A stretch of 35,740 bases of DNA from Oscillospiraceae bacterium (GCA_017540645.1 JAFYAQ010000031.1:1-35740), one strand, 5' to 3'; shown: positions 17,490 through 26,015, counted from the stretch's first letter. Notes: generated by a model from the sequence alone, not told the origin. Translations and numbers: made by a program.

Positions 17490-18545
17490 ATGCCGTTCAA
17501 CAATTTGGTAGAGAGAGACATTGCCATCGACCTGGGCACTGACACCACGCTGCTGTATGTCAGCGGCAAGGGGATCCGGCTCCGGGAGCCCACCCTGGTG
17601 ACGGTGGACAAGCAGACCGGCCATCTGATCAAGGTAGGCGAGGAGGCCCGGAAAATGCTGGGCCGGACCCCCGCCAACATCGTGGTGGTCCATCCCATCG
17701 CCGCAGGGGTGATCTCTGATTACGATATGACCGCGGCCATGCTGCGGGAGCTGATCCGCCGGGTCACCAACTTCAGCCTGTTCAAGCCCCGGGTGCTGGT
17801 ATGCGTGCCGGGCAGCATCTCCGGCGTGGAGGAGCGGGCCATCCTGGACGCGGTGATCGAGGCCGGAGGCCGGAAGGTGTATCTGGTGCCCTCCACCGTG
17901 GCCACCGCTATCGGCGCGGGCCTGGACGTGAACCGGCCGGACGGCCATATGATCGTGGACATCGGCGGCGGCACCACCGAGGCGGCCGTGGTATCCCTGA
18001 ACGGCGTGGTGGAGTCGGAATCCATCAAGACCGCCGGCGCCGCCTTTGACGAGGCCATCGTGAAGTACATCCGGCGCAAGCACAACCTGCTGATCGGCGC
18101 CCGCACGGCGGAGGAGCTGAAAAAGAGCATCGGCTGCGTCAAGGAGCGGCCGGAGGTGGGCTACGAGGAGATCAAGGGCCGCTGTCTGATGACCGGCCTG
18201 CCCCGGAGCGTCACCATCAACTCCGACGAGATGGTGGAGGCCCTGGCCGAGCCCGCGGAGATCATTCTGGAGACCATCCACATGGTCCTGGAGCGCACGC
18301 CCCCGGAGCTGGTGGGCGACGTCAGTGAGAACGGCGTGGTCCTCTCCGGCGGCGGCAGCCTGCTCTACGGTATGGACAGCCTGATCAGCGAGCGCACCGG
18401 TATCCCCTCCCATGTGGTGGACGACGTTTTGTCCTGCACCGCCTACGGTGCGGGCCGCATGCTCTCCCGCCTGGATTCCATGCAGGACGGCATGATGAAC
18501 TTTGCCCGCCGCCGCCAGCTGGACTCCGGCGCCGGCGCCCCCTGA
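17490..18545 (+). CDS. mreB: MreB-family actin-like protein
   Basis: A 351-residue bacterial actin that forms membrane-associated filaments guiding side-wall synthesis. Motifs are AIDLGTDTT (phosphate 1, near residue 11), MIVDIGGGTTE (phosphate 2), the adenosine-binding region VVLSGGGSLLYG, and connect motifs near GVISDYD. The ATG at 17490 has GAGGTG 6 nt upstream; an in-frame GTG at 17481 lies inside that site and is less likely. No mreC or mreD follows, so this may be a stand-alone paralogue (Mbl/MreBH-like) rather than the main MreB. It is the last gene before a bidirectional terminator. Confidence 0.9.
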   Translation: MPFNNLVERDIAIDLGTDTTLLYVSGKGIRLREPTLVTVDKQTGHLIKVGEEARKMLGRTPANIVVVHPIAAGVISDYDMTAAMLRELIRRVTNFSLFKPRVLVCVPGSISGVEERAILDAVIEAGGRKVYLVPSTVATAIGAGLDVNRPDGHMIVDIGGGTTEAAVVSLNGVVESESIKTAGAAFDEAIVKYIRRKHNLLIGARTAEELKKSIGCVKERPEVGYEEIKGRCLMTGLPRSVTINSDEMVEALAEPAEIILETIHMVLERTPPELVGDVSENGVVLSGGGSLLYGMDSLISERTGIPSHVVDDVLSCTAYGAGRMLSRLDSMQDGMMNFARRRQLDSGAGAP

Positions 18546-18558
18546 ATACCCGGATATG

Positions 18559-18596
18559 AAAAAGCTCCCCGCGGTCATGGCCGCGGGGAGCTTTTT
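18559..18596. terminator. Bidirectional terminator between mreB and asd
   Basis: AAAAAGCTCCCCGCGG and CCGCGGGGAGCTTTTT form a perfect 16-bp hairpin around TCATGG. The A run on one side and T run on the other let it stop transcription from both converging operons. Confidence 0.95.
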
Positions 18597-18605
18597 GCGC
18601 AAAAA

Positions 18606-19610
18606 TCAATTCTCAATGAGATATTTCAGGATCTGCACCGCGTTGCTGGCAGCGCCCTTGCGGATCTGGTCGCCGCAGCACCACAGGGTCAGGCCATTGG
18701 GATCGGTGAGATCGTCCCGGACCCGTCCGACCCACACCAGATCCTGTCCGCTGGTATCCAGGGGCGTGGGGTAGTTGCGGCCCTCGTAATCCTCGATCAG
18801 ACGGCAGCCGGGGTAGGAGCGGATGGCCTCGTTGGCCTCCTGGATGGAGATCTTCCGCTCGGTACGAAGGGTGACGGAAATGGAGTGGGAGCGCATCACG
18901 GGCACTCGCACGCAGGAGCAGGTCACGGCCAGCTCCGGCTGATGCAGGATCTTCCGGCCCTCGTTCTGCATCTTCATCTCCTCATCGGTGTATAGATTAT
19001 CCAGCTGTGCGCCGATGAAGGGGATGACGTTCATGGCGATCTGGGTGGGGAACACCTTGTGCTGGGCCGGCTTGCCCTCGGCCAGATCCCGCATCTGCTC
19101 CTCCAGCTCCACCAGACCGCCCTGGCCCGCGCCGGACACCGCCTGATAGGTGCTGGCCACCATGGTCTGGATGGGGGAGAGCTTGTGCAGACCCGCCACG
19201 GCCATCAGGGTGATGATGGTGGAGCAGTTGGGATTGGCGATGATGCCGTGGTTCTTTTTGGCGTCCTCGCCGTTGATCTCCGGCACCACCAGCGGAACGC
19301 TGGGATCCATGCGGAAGGCGGAGGAGTTGTCGATGAACACGGCGCCGCTCTTCACGATGGCGGGGGCAAACTCCCGGGAGCGGCCGCTCTTCACGGCGCC
19401 CAGCACGAAGTCCATGCCCTCAAAGCTCTGCTCTGTGGCCTCCTGCAGCACATAGTCCCTGCCCTTGAACTGCACGGTCTTTCCGGCGCTTCCGGCGCTG
19501 GCCAGGCAGCGCAGCTCGGAGATGGGGATATCATATTCCTCCAGGACCTTCAGCATCTCCCGTCCCACAGCGCCGGTGGCGCCCAGAACGGCAACTTTAC
19601 AAGCTCGCAT
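18606..19610 (-). CDS. asd: Aspartate-semialdehyde dehydrogenase
   Basis: A 334-residue enzyme reducing aspartyl phosphate to aspartate semialdehyde with NADPH, the branch point to lysine/diaminopimelate and to homoserine. The N-terminal nucleotide-binding loop is GATGAVGRE (10-18), the catalytic cysteine is C129 in NPNCST, and the substrate/histidine region is RVPVMRSHS. The ATG follows AAAGGAGA. It is the last gene of hom-lysC-asd. Confidence 0.97.
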   Translation of the reverse strand: MRACKVAVLGATGAVGREMLKVLEEYDIPISELRCLASAGSAGKTVQFKGRDYVLQEATEQSFEGMDFVLGAVKSGRSREFAPAIVKSGAVFIDNSSAFRMDPSVPLVVPEINGEDAKKNHGIIANPNCSTIITLMAVAGLHKLSPIQTMVASTYQAVSGAGQGGLVELEEQMRDLAEGKPAQHKVFPTQIAMNVIPFIGAQLDNLYTDEEMKMQNEGRKILHQPELAVTCSCVRVPVMRSHSISVTLRTERKISIQEANEAIRSYPGCRLIEDYEGRNYPTPLDTSGQDLVWVGRVRDDLTDPNGLTLWCCGDQIRKGAASNAVQILKYLIEN

Positions 19611-19639
19611 TGTACATATCTCCTTTCCTGATCCGGCGC

Positions 19640-20953
19640 TCAGCCGGTGAACCCCTCGTATAGTACGCGGATGGTTTTTTCAAAATCACTGTTTTCCACG
19701 CCCACAATGATGGCCAGCTCGTCCGCGCCCTGGGCGATGGTGCGGATATTCAGACCCTCCTGGCCCAGCGCTTGGAACAGACGACCGGAGGTACCGGGCT
19801 GGGAGGTCATCTTCCGACCCACGGCAGCCACCAGGGCGATGCCGTCCTTCACCTGGAGGTCGTCCGGGCGGCAGGCCTTGCGCAGATCGGCGATGAGATC
19901 ATAGATGCTGTTCTCCACCGCGGCGGAGGAGACCACCAGAGCGAAGCTGTCCAGACCCATGGTGATATGCTCGGCCGCCACATGGTAGCGGTCCAGGATT
20001 TCCAGGGCGTTGCGCAGGGTGGACATGCCGGCCATGCTGCGCTTGTACAGGGTGAGGATGGTGAAATTCTTCCGTCCGGCGATGCCGGTGATGGGACGCT
20101 CCCGGGTGGCCTTCTCGCTGACCCGCTCCACGATCATGGTGCCCGGGTCCTGGGGCCGGTTGGTGTTGCGGATGTTCAGGGGGATGCCCTTGTCCTTGAC
20201 CGGCCGGATGCTCTCCTCGTGGAGGACGCTGGCGCCCATAAAGGCCAGCTCCCGCAGCTCGCCGTAGGTGATCTTGGGGATGGAGCGGGGATTCTCCACG
20301 ATCTTGGGATCCGCCATCAGGATGCCGGACACATCCGTCCAGTTCTCATAAACGTCCGCGTCCACCGCCGCGGCGGCCAGAGCGCCGGTGATGTCGCTGC
20401 CACCCCGGGTCATGACCTTGATCTTTCCCGTGGGCACGCTGCCGTAAAAGCCGGGGATGACCACCTGCTGATAGCGATCCACCGCCTCCTTGATGGCGGC
20501 GTAGGTCTTTTCAAAGTCGATCTGCCCGTCATAATTGAAGAAGACGCAGTCCGCGGCGTCCACAAAGGTGAAGCCCAGATATTCCGCCATCAGCCGGGAG
20601 GTGAAATACTCGCCCCGGGAGACCAGCTCGTCCACCGGCGTCTCCTTGCGCAGGGTGGAGCAGTAGGCGTCAAATTCCGCGCCCACATCGTAGCTGAGGC
20701 CCAGGCTGTCCCGGATCTGGGTGAAACGGTCACGGATGGAGCGGAGGATCTCATAGCCGCTGACGCCGTAGGTCAGATGGGCGTGGCACAGATACAGCAG
20801 GTCTGTCAGCTTGTGGTCCCCGGAAAAGCGTTTTCCCGCCGCGGAGACCACCACGATCCGGCGGGATTCATCCGCCTGGATAATGGCCTTGACCTTTGCA
20901 AACTGTTCCGGCCCGGAGACCGAGGAGCCTCCGAATTTGGTTGCTTTCAGCAT
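19640..20953 (-). CDS. lysC: Aspartate kinase
   Basis: A 437-residue monofunctional aspartokinase that phosphorylates aspartate, the first step toward lysine, threonine and methionine. Conserved kinase motifs are KFGGSSV (6-12), VVVSAAGK, and TRGGSDITGAL in the catalytic core. Two C-terminal ACT modules (about 300-437) suggest allosteric control by end products. I chose the ATG at 20953 because GGAGG lies 9 nt before it; the ATG 9 nt upstream abuts that site. Only 1 nt separates it from the hom stop (TGATATG), so translation is probably coupled. Confidence 0.95.
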   Translation of the reverse strand: MLKATKFGGSSVSGPEQFAKVKAIIQADESRRIVVVSAAGKRFSGDHKLTDLLYLCHAHLTYGVSGYEILRSIRDRFTQIRDSLGLSYDVGAEFDAYCSTLRKETPVDELVSRGEYFTSRLMAEYLGFTFVDAADCVFFNYDGQIDFEKTYAAIKEAVDRYQQVVIPGFYGSVPTGKIKVMTRGGSDITGALAAAAVDADVYENWTDVSGILMADPKIVENPRSIPKITYGELRELAFMGASVLHEESIRPVKDKGIPLNIRNTNRPQDPGTMIVERVSEKATRERPITGIAGRKNFTILTLYKRSMAGMSTLRNALEILDRYHVAAEHITMGLDSFALVVSSAAVENSIYDLIADLRKACRPDDLQVKDGIALVAAVGRKMTSQPGTSGRLFQALGQEGLNIRTIAQGADELAIIVGVENSDFEKTIRVLYEGFTG

Positions 20954-20954
20954 A

Positions 20955-22103
20955 TCATTCATCCTCCATCGCGGCAAAGAAAAGGCTGCCGCCGTTGTTT
21001 CTGATCTTTTTGGCCAGGTTGTGCATCTCCTCCGGGCTGACCGGCTCCGTTACGGCCCGGATGGTGAAGCCGTTCATAAGCAGCCTCTCCAGGGGCAGCA
21101 GCGACGCTGCGTCCGAATGGCAGCGCACGTAATACTTTCGCTTCTCCCGGCTGTTGTCCGCCTCCACGGCCACGCAGTCCGCCGGGAACATCTCCCGTTC
21201 ACCGGTGAGCAGAGAGCTGAGATCCCGCAGCACCGCCGAGGCGGTGGGGAAGCGGCCGGCCCCCTGGCCCATGAGTACGATGGGGCCGCATTTCTGGCCG
21301 ATGTATTTGGTCATATTGAAGTTCATCACCACGGAGCACTCCGGCGCGCTCTGGGGGAACACCATGGGCTCCACACAGGTGCTGACGGTTTTGCCCACCG
21401 GCGCGCCGCTGGCGATCAGACGGCAGGCCAGCTTCCGGGAGCGAAGATCGGCCACATCCCCGGCGGTGAAGTTCTCAATGCCCTCGCACAGCAGCCCGCC
21501 GGTGGGAAGTCGGCCAAAGGCCACCGCGCAGCCCAGCATGATCTTTCGCAGGGCATCCAGCCCGGACACGTCAGCGGTGGGGTCCGCCTCCGCGTAGCCC
21601 AGGAGCTGGGCGTCGGAGAGGGCCTCCTGGTAGTCCAGACCACGGCGCTGCATGTTGTCCAGCATGTAGTTGGTGGTGCCGTTTAAGATGCCGGAAATCG
21701 AGGTGATGGTATCGCTCCTGGTGGCCAGGGACAGGTTGTGCAGGAAGGGAACGCCTCCGCCGCAGGCGGAGCTGAACAAAAAGCCCAATCCCTTCTGCCG
21801 GGCCAGAGCCGCCAGCTCCAGGCCGTGGGCGGCGCACAGGGCCTTGTTGGAGGTGACGAAATGCTTTCCGCTCTCCAGTACCTTCTTCGCATAGCTGAAG
21901 GCGGGGTCGATGCCGCCCATGACCTCTGCCACGGCGCCCACCTTGTCGTCGGATAATATGGCTTCCAGATCGGAGGTCTGGAATTTCTCCTTTACCTTGC
22001 CCGGGCGCACCAGCACCGGGCCGGGCTCCAAACCCCGGGCACTCTGGAGCATGGCGTACACGCCGCCTCCCACCGTACCGTATCCCAATACGGCGACCTG
22101 CAT
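20955..22103 (-). CDS. hom: Homoserine dehydrogenase with a shortened C-terminus
   Basis: A 382-residue enzyme reducing aspartate semialdehyde to homoserine, the precursor of threonine and, after acylation, of methionine. The NAD(P) loop is LGYGTVGGGV (6-15). The catalytic domain shows NGTTNYML, GYAEADPTADVSG and the lysine/glutamate core. Most long-form Hom proteins reach about 430 residues with a full C-terminal ACT domain. Here only about 55 residues remain after the catalytic domain (KYYVRCHSD...FFAAMEDE), which look like a reduced ACT. Threonine feedback may therefore be weak (inference). The ribosome site is AGGAGGGGG. Confidence 0.95.
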   Translation of the reverse strand: MQVAVLGYGTVGGGVYAMLQSARGLEPGPVLVRPGKVKEKFQTSDLEAILSDDKVGAVAEVMGGIDPAFSYAKKVLESGKHFVTSNKALCAAHGLELAALARQKGLGFLFSSACGGGVPFLHNLSLATRSDTITSISGILNGTTNYMLDNMQRRGLDYQEALSDAQLLGYAEADPTADVSGLDALRKIMLGCAVAFGRLPTGGLLCEGIENFTAGDVADLRSRKLACRLIASGAPVGKTVSTCVEPMVFPQSAPECSVVMNFNMTKYIGQKCGPIVLMGQGAGRFPTASAVLRDLSSLLTGEREMFPADCVAVEADNSREKRKYYVRCHSDAASLLPLERLLMNGFTIRAVTEPVSPEEMHNLAKKIRNNGGSLFFAAMEDE

Positions 22104-22157
22104 GGTTTCTTCCCCCTCCTGTCCGCGTCAAAAGGACAATTGTATTCGATAGGAGGG

Positions 22158-22186
22158 ATTGTAGCAGATTCCTCATAAAAAAGCAA
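22158..22186 (-). promoter_or_regulatory. Promoter of hom-lysC-asd
   Basis: The minus strand has TTGCTT (22186-22181), a 17-nt spacer and TACAAT (22163-22158), with TGC before the -10 forming an extended -10. The leader of about 50 nt is too short for a T-box or SAM riboswitch, and I see neither. Confidence 0.8.
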
Positions 22187-22237
22187 TGGGTATTTTTCCT
22201 GAAAATAGGGCGTTATGACTCGATTCTTTGTATAGAT

Positions 22238-22275
22238 GGAGAACGACCGGCCCATCCGACTGGATGGACCGGCCG
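22238..22275 (-). terminator. Terminator after the small membrane-peptide gene
   Basis: In minus-strand RNA, CCGGUCCAUCC and GGAUGGGCCGG (22272-22262 and 22257-22247) make an 11-bp stem with one G-U pair and loop AGUC. A moderately U-rich tail (UCGUUCUCC) follows. The same hairpin has an A-C mismatch in plus-strand RNA, so it is built for leftward transcription. Confidence 0.65.
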
Positions 22276-22289
22276 AAACCGGGCCTTGA

Positions 22290-22406
22290 TCACTTATGCC
22301 TGCCTCGATTTCCCTCTCCCCGCTTCTTCGCGCCGCCGTGAAGAACATACACCATGCTCATCGGCACATACAGCGCCAGCCCTGCGATCAAAACTGCCTG
22401 CCCCAT
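22290..22406 (-). CDS. Predicted 38-residue single-span membrane peptide
   Basis: A short reading frame starts at the ATG at 22406 and encodes MGQAVLIAGLALYVPMSMVY, then VLHGGAKKRGEGNRGRHK. One hydrophobic helix (about residues 3-23) is followed by a basic tail of lysines and arginines, the classic positive-inside arrangement. GGGAGGG lies 7 nt before the ATG, and a terminator hairpin follows about 15 nt after the stop, so the gene stands as its own transcription unit between hom and metY. I do not recognise the family. It could be a stabilising subunit of a membrane protein or a regulatory peptide. Confidence 0.55.
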   Translation of the reverse strand: MGQAVLIAGLALYVPMSMVYVLHGGAKKRGEGNRGRHK

Positions 22407-22593
22407 GAAAAAACCCTCCCTGTCTCTTTGGATGGCTTTATTCTACTGCCATGAAAGGGCTATAAAACGGACTTTCACATGTTTTCCGAAATAATATTTC
22501 ATTGCCATACCGGGCCGGAACCGGGTCCTTTCCGATTATAATGCAGGCAAATGGCGTGAGCCTTCTGCTCCTGCAGAAAAAATAATTTATTTT

Positions 22594-22626
22594 CCCCTTG
22601 ACAAAGGGGAGTACCCGTGTTATAAA
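22594..22626 (+). promoter_or_regulatory. Promoter of the leader peptide-metY unit, with an overlapping palindrome
   Basis: TTGACA (22598-22603), a 17-nt spacer and TATAAA (22621-22626) form a near-perfect promoter. The -35 box sits inside the inverted repeat CCCCTT-GACA-AAGGGG (22594-22609), and the -10 is flanked by TGTT...AACA (22619-22629). Either could be an operator. No riboswitch fold (SAM, T-box) is apparent in the leader of about 145 nt. Confidence 0.8.
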
Positions 22627-22667
22627 CATACTAACCCGGTAGGGAAATGAAAAACCGAGGTGATCCC

Positions 22668-22745
22668 ATGAAAGACCGATATGAACGGCTGATCCGGCAA
22701 AAACTCTATAACGGACGAATGTGTACCCCGCGATGTCCACGCTGA
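22668..22745 (+). CDS. 25-residue Cys-containing leader peptide upstream of metY
   Basis: The ATG at 22668 is preceded by GAGGTG at a normal 5-6 nt spacing and opens a frame for MKDRYERLIRQKLYNGRM followed by CTPRCPR and TGA. It lies about 35 bp after the predicted transcription start and ends 29 nt before the metY ATG. Two of the last seven residues are cysteine (both TGT), in a transcript for a sulfur-assimilation enzyme. That is the arrangement expected of a cysteine-responsive leader peptide, or of a small CxxxC metal-binding peptide. I see no terminator hairpin between it and metY, so control would be translational or Rho-based. Function is inferred. Confidence 0.6.
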   Translation: MKDRYERLIRQKLYNGRMCTPRCPR

Positions 22746-22774
22746 AAAAATAAGGAAAAAGAGAGGTACCTATC

Positions 22775-24058
22775 ATGTCCGATTATAAATTCGAGACCCT
22801 GCAGCTCCACGTGGGGCAGGAGCAGCCCGATCCCGCCACCGACGCCCGGGCGGTGCCCATCTATCAGACGACTTCCTATGTGTTCCGCAACAGCGCCCAC
22901 GCGGCGGCGCGCTTCAACCTGACGGACGCGGGGAATATCTACGGCCGCCTGACAAACTCCACACAGGACGTGCTGGAAAAGCGGGTGGCGGCGCTGGAGG
23001 GCGGCATTGGGGCTTTGGCCCTGGCCTCCGGTGCGGCGGCGGTGACCTACAGTCTGCTGGCGCTGGCCTCAGCGGGGGAGCACATCGTGGCGCAAAAGAC
23101 CATCTACGGCGGGAGCTACAATCTGCTGGCCCACACCCTGCCTCTCTACGGCATCGAGACCAGCTTTGTGAATGCCCACGATCTGGCGGAGCTGGAGGCG
23201 GCGATCAGGCCCAACACCAAGGCCGTTTATCTGGAGACCCTGGGCAACCCCAACTCCGATATCCCCGACATCGACGCGGTGGCGGCCATCGCCCACAAAC
23301 ACGGTATCCCCCTGGTGATTGACAACACCTTCGGCACGCCGTATCTGATCCGGCCCATCGAGCACGGGGCGGACATCGTGGTACACTCGGCGACCAAGTT
23401 TCTGGGCGGCCACGGCACGACCTTGGGCGGAATCGTGGTGGACTCCGGCAGGTTCGACTGGAAGGGGAGCGGAAGGTACGCCCCCATCGCCGAGGCAAAC
23501 CCCAGCTACCACGGCATCTCCTTCGTGGACGCGGCAGGACCCGCCGCCTATATCACCTACCTGCGGGCCATCCTTCTGCGGGACACCGGCTCGGCCATCT
23601 CTCCCTTCAACGCCTTCCTGCTGCTGCAGGGCGTGGAGACCCTGTCCCTGCGCCTGGACCGGCATGTGGAGAACACCAAAAAGGTGGTAAAGTTCCTGGC
23701 AGCCCATCCCCAGGTGGAGAAGGTCAACCACCCGTCCCTGCCCGACCACCCGGATCACACGCTCTATGAAAAGTATTTCCCTCTGGGCGGAGCGTCCATC
23801 TTCACCTTCGACATCAAGGGCGGCCAAAAGGAAGCCCACGCGTTTATCGACGCCCTGGAGATATTCTCTCTGCTGGCCAATGTGGCGGATGTGAAGTCCC
23901 TGGTGATCCACCCGGCCACCACCACCCACTCCCAGCTCAGTCCAGAGGAGCTGGAGGCCTCCGACATCCACCCCAACACCATCCGGCTCTCCATCGGTAC
24001 CGAGCACATCGACGATATCATCGCGGACCTGGAAAAGGGCTTTGCCGCGGCAAAATAA
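22775..24058 (+). CDS. metY: O-acetylhomoserine sulfhydrylase (aminocarboxypropyltransferase)
   Basis: A 427-residue PLP enzyme of the Cys/Met metabolism family that adds sulfide (or methanethiol) to O-acetylhomoserine to give homocysteine. The PLP lysine is K208 in HSATKFLGGHG. Phosphate and substrate motifs are SGAAAV (85-90), YGRLTNST (56-63), LGNPNSD (156-162) and IDNTFGTPY. The length (about 430) is that of MetY rather than the shorter MetB/MetC. AGAGAGG precedes the ATG. It lies downstream of a strong promoter and a Cys-containing leader peptide, with cysK next; homoserine from the hom operon is the upstream precursor. Confidence 0.94.
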   Translation: MSDYKFETLQLHVGQEQPDPATDARAVPIYQTTSYVFRNSAHAAARFNLTDAGNIYGRLTNSTQDVLEKRVAALEGGIGALALASGAAAVTYSLLALASAGEHIVAQKTIYGGSYNLLAHTLPLYGIETSFVNAHDLAELEAAIRPNTKAVYLETLGNPNSDIPDIDAVAAIAHKHGIPLVIDNTFGTPYLIRPIEHGADIVVHSATKFLGGHGTTLGGIVVDSGRFDWKGSGRYAPIAEANPSYHGISFVDAAGPAAYITYLRAILLRDTGSAISPFNAFLLLQGVETLSLRLDRHVENTKKVVKFLAAHPQVEKVNHPSLPDHPDHTLYEKYFPLGGASIFTFDIKGGQKEAHAFIDALEIFSLLANVADVKSLVIHPATTTHSQLSPEELEASDIHPNTIRLSIGTEHIDDIIADLEKGFAAAK

Positions 24059-24141
24059 CACACAAAGGACAGGCGGGACGACTCCCGAATCGCCCGCAGG
24101 ACAATCATTGATTCAAAAATACATTTTAGGAGGACGAAAAA

Positions 24142-25074
24142 ATGTCTGCTGTTTATACTTCTGCCGATCAACTCATCGGAAAAACTCCCCTGCTGGAGCT
24201 GACCCATATTGAAAAGGAAGAAAAGCTGGAAGCCCGTATTGTGGCGAAGCTGGAGTACTTCAACCCCGCCGGCTCCGTCAAGGACCGCATCGCCAAGGCC
24301 ATGATCGACGACGCCGAGGCGAAGGGACTTCTGAAAGAGGGCAGCGTCATCATTGAGCCCACGTCCGGCAACACCGGCATCGGTCTGGCTTCCGTGGCGG
24401 CGGCCCGGGGCTACCGGATCATCATCGTCATGCCCGAGACCATGAGCGTGGAGCGCCGCCAGCTCATGAAGGCCTACGGTGCGGAGCTGGTGCTCACCGA
24501 GGGGGCCAAAGGCATGAAGGGCGCCATCGCCAAAGCCGAGGAGCTCTCCGGGGAGATCCCCAACGCCTTCATCCCCGGCCAGTTCGTCAACCCCGCCAAC
24601 CCCGCCGTGCACAAGGCGACCACCGGCCCGGAGATCTGGGCGGACACCGACGGCGAAGTGGACATCTTCGTGGCGGGCGTGGGCACCGGCGGAACCATCA
24701 CCGGCGTGGGAGAGTATCTGAAGGAGCAGAACCCCAACGTCCGGGTCGTGGCGGTGGAGCCCGCCGGCTCTCCGGTGCTCTCCAAAGGGACGCCCGGAGC
24801 CCATAAGATCCAGGGCATCGGCGCAGGCTTTGTTCCGGATGTGCTGAACACAAAGGTGTACGACGAGATCATTCCCGTAGAGAACGAGGACGCCTTCGCC
24901 GCCGGAAAGCTGATCGGCAAGAAGGAGGGAGTGCTGGTGGGCATCTCCTCCGGCGCGGCCGCCTGGGCGGCGATCCAGCTGGCAAAACGCCCGGAGAACA
25001 AGGGCAAGACCATCGTTGTGCTGCTGCCCGACACCGGCGACCGCTACCTTTCCACGCCGCTCTTCGCGGACTGA
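24142..25074 (+). CDS. cysK: Cysteine synthase A (O-acetylserine thiol-lyase)
   Basis: A 310-residue fold-type II PLP enzyme making cysteine from O-acetylserine and sulfide. The PLP lysine is K47 in NPAGSVKDR. Substrate loop [10 protein letters not shown], phosphate loop [10 protein letters not shown] and C-terminal [10 protein letters not shown] are all intact. The ribosome site TAGGAGGA is strong. The 83-nt gap after metY contains only a small hairpin (CGGGA/TCCCG) without a T run and no clear promoter, so the two genes are probably co-transcribed. Confidence 0.96.
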   Translation: MSAVYTSADQLIGKTPLLELTHIEKEEKLEARIVAKLEYFNPAGSVKDRIAKAMIDDAEAKGLLKEGSVIIEPTSGNTGIGLASVAAARGYRIIIVMPETMSVERRQLMKAYGAELVLTEGAKGMKGAIAKAEELSGEIPNAFIPGQFVNPANPAVHKATTGPEIWADTDGEVDIFVAGVGTGGTITGVGEYLKEQNPNVRVVAVEPAGSPVLSKGTPGAHKIQGIGAGFVPDVLNTKVYDEIIPVENEDAFAAGKLIGKKEGVLVGISSGAAAWAAIQLAKRPENKGKTIVVLLPDTGDRYLSTPLFAD

Positions 25075-25116
25075 ACCCATGACGCAATGGTGCCGGATGT
25101 GAAAAAATGAGCATAG

Positions 25117-25139
25117 GGGGCGGGGCTTGTCCCCGCCCC
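25117..25139 (+). other. GC-rich hairpin between cysK and the PLP kinase gene
   Basis: GGGGCGGGG and CCCCGCCCC form a perfect 9-bp stem around CTTGT. No T run follows (TGCTTCGC), so it is not a standard intrinsic terminator. It may be an RNA stability element protecting the upstream metY-cysK message. Confidence 0.5.
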
Positions 25140-25171
25140 TGCTTCGCGACAGACCTCAGGAGGAACAAGCT

Positions 25172-26005
25172 ATGAAATACCCCAAAATCTTGACCATCCA
25201 GGACATCTCCTGCGTGGGACAGTGCTCGCTGACCGTGGCGCTGCCCATCCTCTCCGCGGCGGGTGCGGAGACCTGCATCCTGCCGTCGGCGGTGCTCTCC
25301 ACCCACACGGCGGGCTTCTCCGGCTTTACCGTGCGGGATCTCACCGAGGATTTCCCCCACATTATCGCCCATTGGAAAAAGGAGAATATTTCCTTTGACG
25401 CCGTGTACACCGGCTATCTGGGCTCCGGGGCACAGATCGCCTTTGCAAAGAGCATCTTCGAGCAATTGCTGAAGGACGGGGGACTGACCATCGTGGACCC
25501 GGCCATGGCTGACAACGGGAAGCTTTACCCCGCCTTTGACCAGGCCTACGTGGAAGCCATGAAGCCCCTCGTTTTCGGCGCGGACATCATCCTGCCCAAC
25601 ATCACGGAGGCGTGCTTCCTCACGGACACGCCGTATCAGGAGAGCTATGACGAGGCCTATATCACGACTCTGCTGGACAGGCTGACCGCGGCCGGGGCGA
25701 AGACCATCGTTCTCACCGGCGTGAGCTACGTCCCCTGCAAAACCGGCGTGGCGGTGCGCCAAAAGGGGGAGACCCGCTATTACGAGCACCGGAAATTCGC
25801 CAAGGGCTGCCACGGCACCGGCGACGTATATGCCTCCGCCTTCGTGGGAGCGCTTCTGAACGGAAAGAGCGCCTATGATGCCGCCGTTCTGGCCGCGGAC
25901 TATACCCTGCTGTGCATCGGCCTGACCCAGGGCGACGCGGAGCACTGGTATGGGGTGAAATTCGAGCTGGCCCTGCCGGAGTACATCCGGATGCTGGGGA
26001 AATAA
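25172..26005 (+). CDS. Pyridoxal/pyridoxamine kinase-like enzyme
   Basis: A 277-residue ribokinase-superfamily protein closest in layout to PdxK/PdxY, which phosphorylate pyridoxal or pyridoxamine in the PLP salvage pathway. It opens with ILTIQDISCVGQCSL (vitamin-binding strand), has THTAGFSGF, and carries the anion hole and catalytic aspartate in GCHGTGDVYAS. The ATG at 25172 has AGGAGGAACAAGCT before it; an in-frame start at 25127 would lie inside the hairpin. It sits between three PLP-dependent enzymes (metY, cysK, iscS), which supports a cofactor-supply role. Related hydroxymethylpyrimidine kinases remain possible. Confidence 0.88.
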   Translation: MKYPKILTIQDISCVGQCSLTVALPILSAAGAETCILPSAVLSTHTAGFSGFTVRDLTEDFPHIIAHWKKENISFDAVYTGYLGSGAQIAFAKSIFEQLLKDGGLTIVDPAMADNGKLYPAFDQAYVEAMKPLVFGADIILPNITEACFLTDTPYQESYDEAYITTLLDRLTAAGAKTIVLTGVSYVPCKTGVAVRQKGETRYYEHRKFAKGCHGTGDVYASAFVGALLNGKSAYDAAVLAADYTLLCIGLTQGDAEHWYGVKFELALPEYIRMLGK

Positions 26006-26015
26006 TGCCGTATAC

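Noticed and set aside
22104..22774. T-box or SAM riboswitch ahead of hom or metY.
   Set aside because: No T-box consensus (TGGNACCGCG), no anti-terminator/terminator pair and no SAM-I core were seen. The hom leader is only about 50 nt.
25117..25139. Intrinsic terminator after cysK.
   Set aside because: The 9-bp GC hairpin is perfect but has no T run, so it is listed only as a hairpin.
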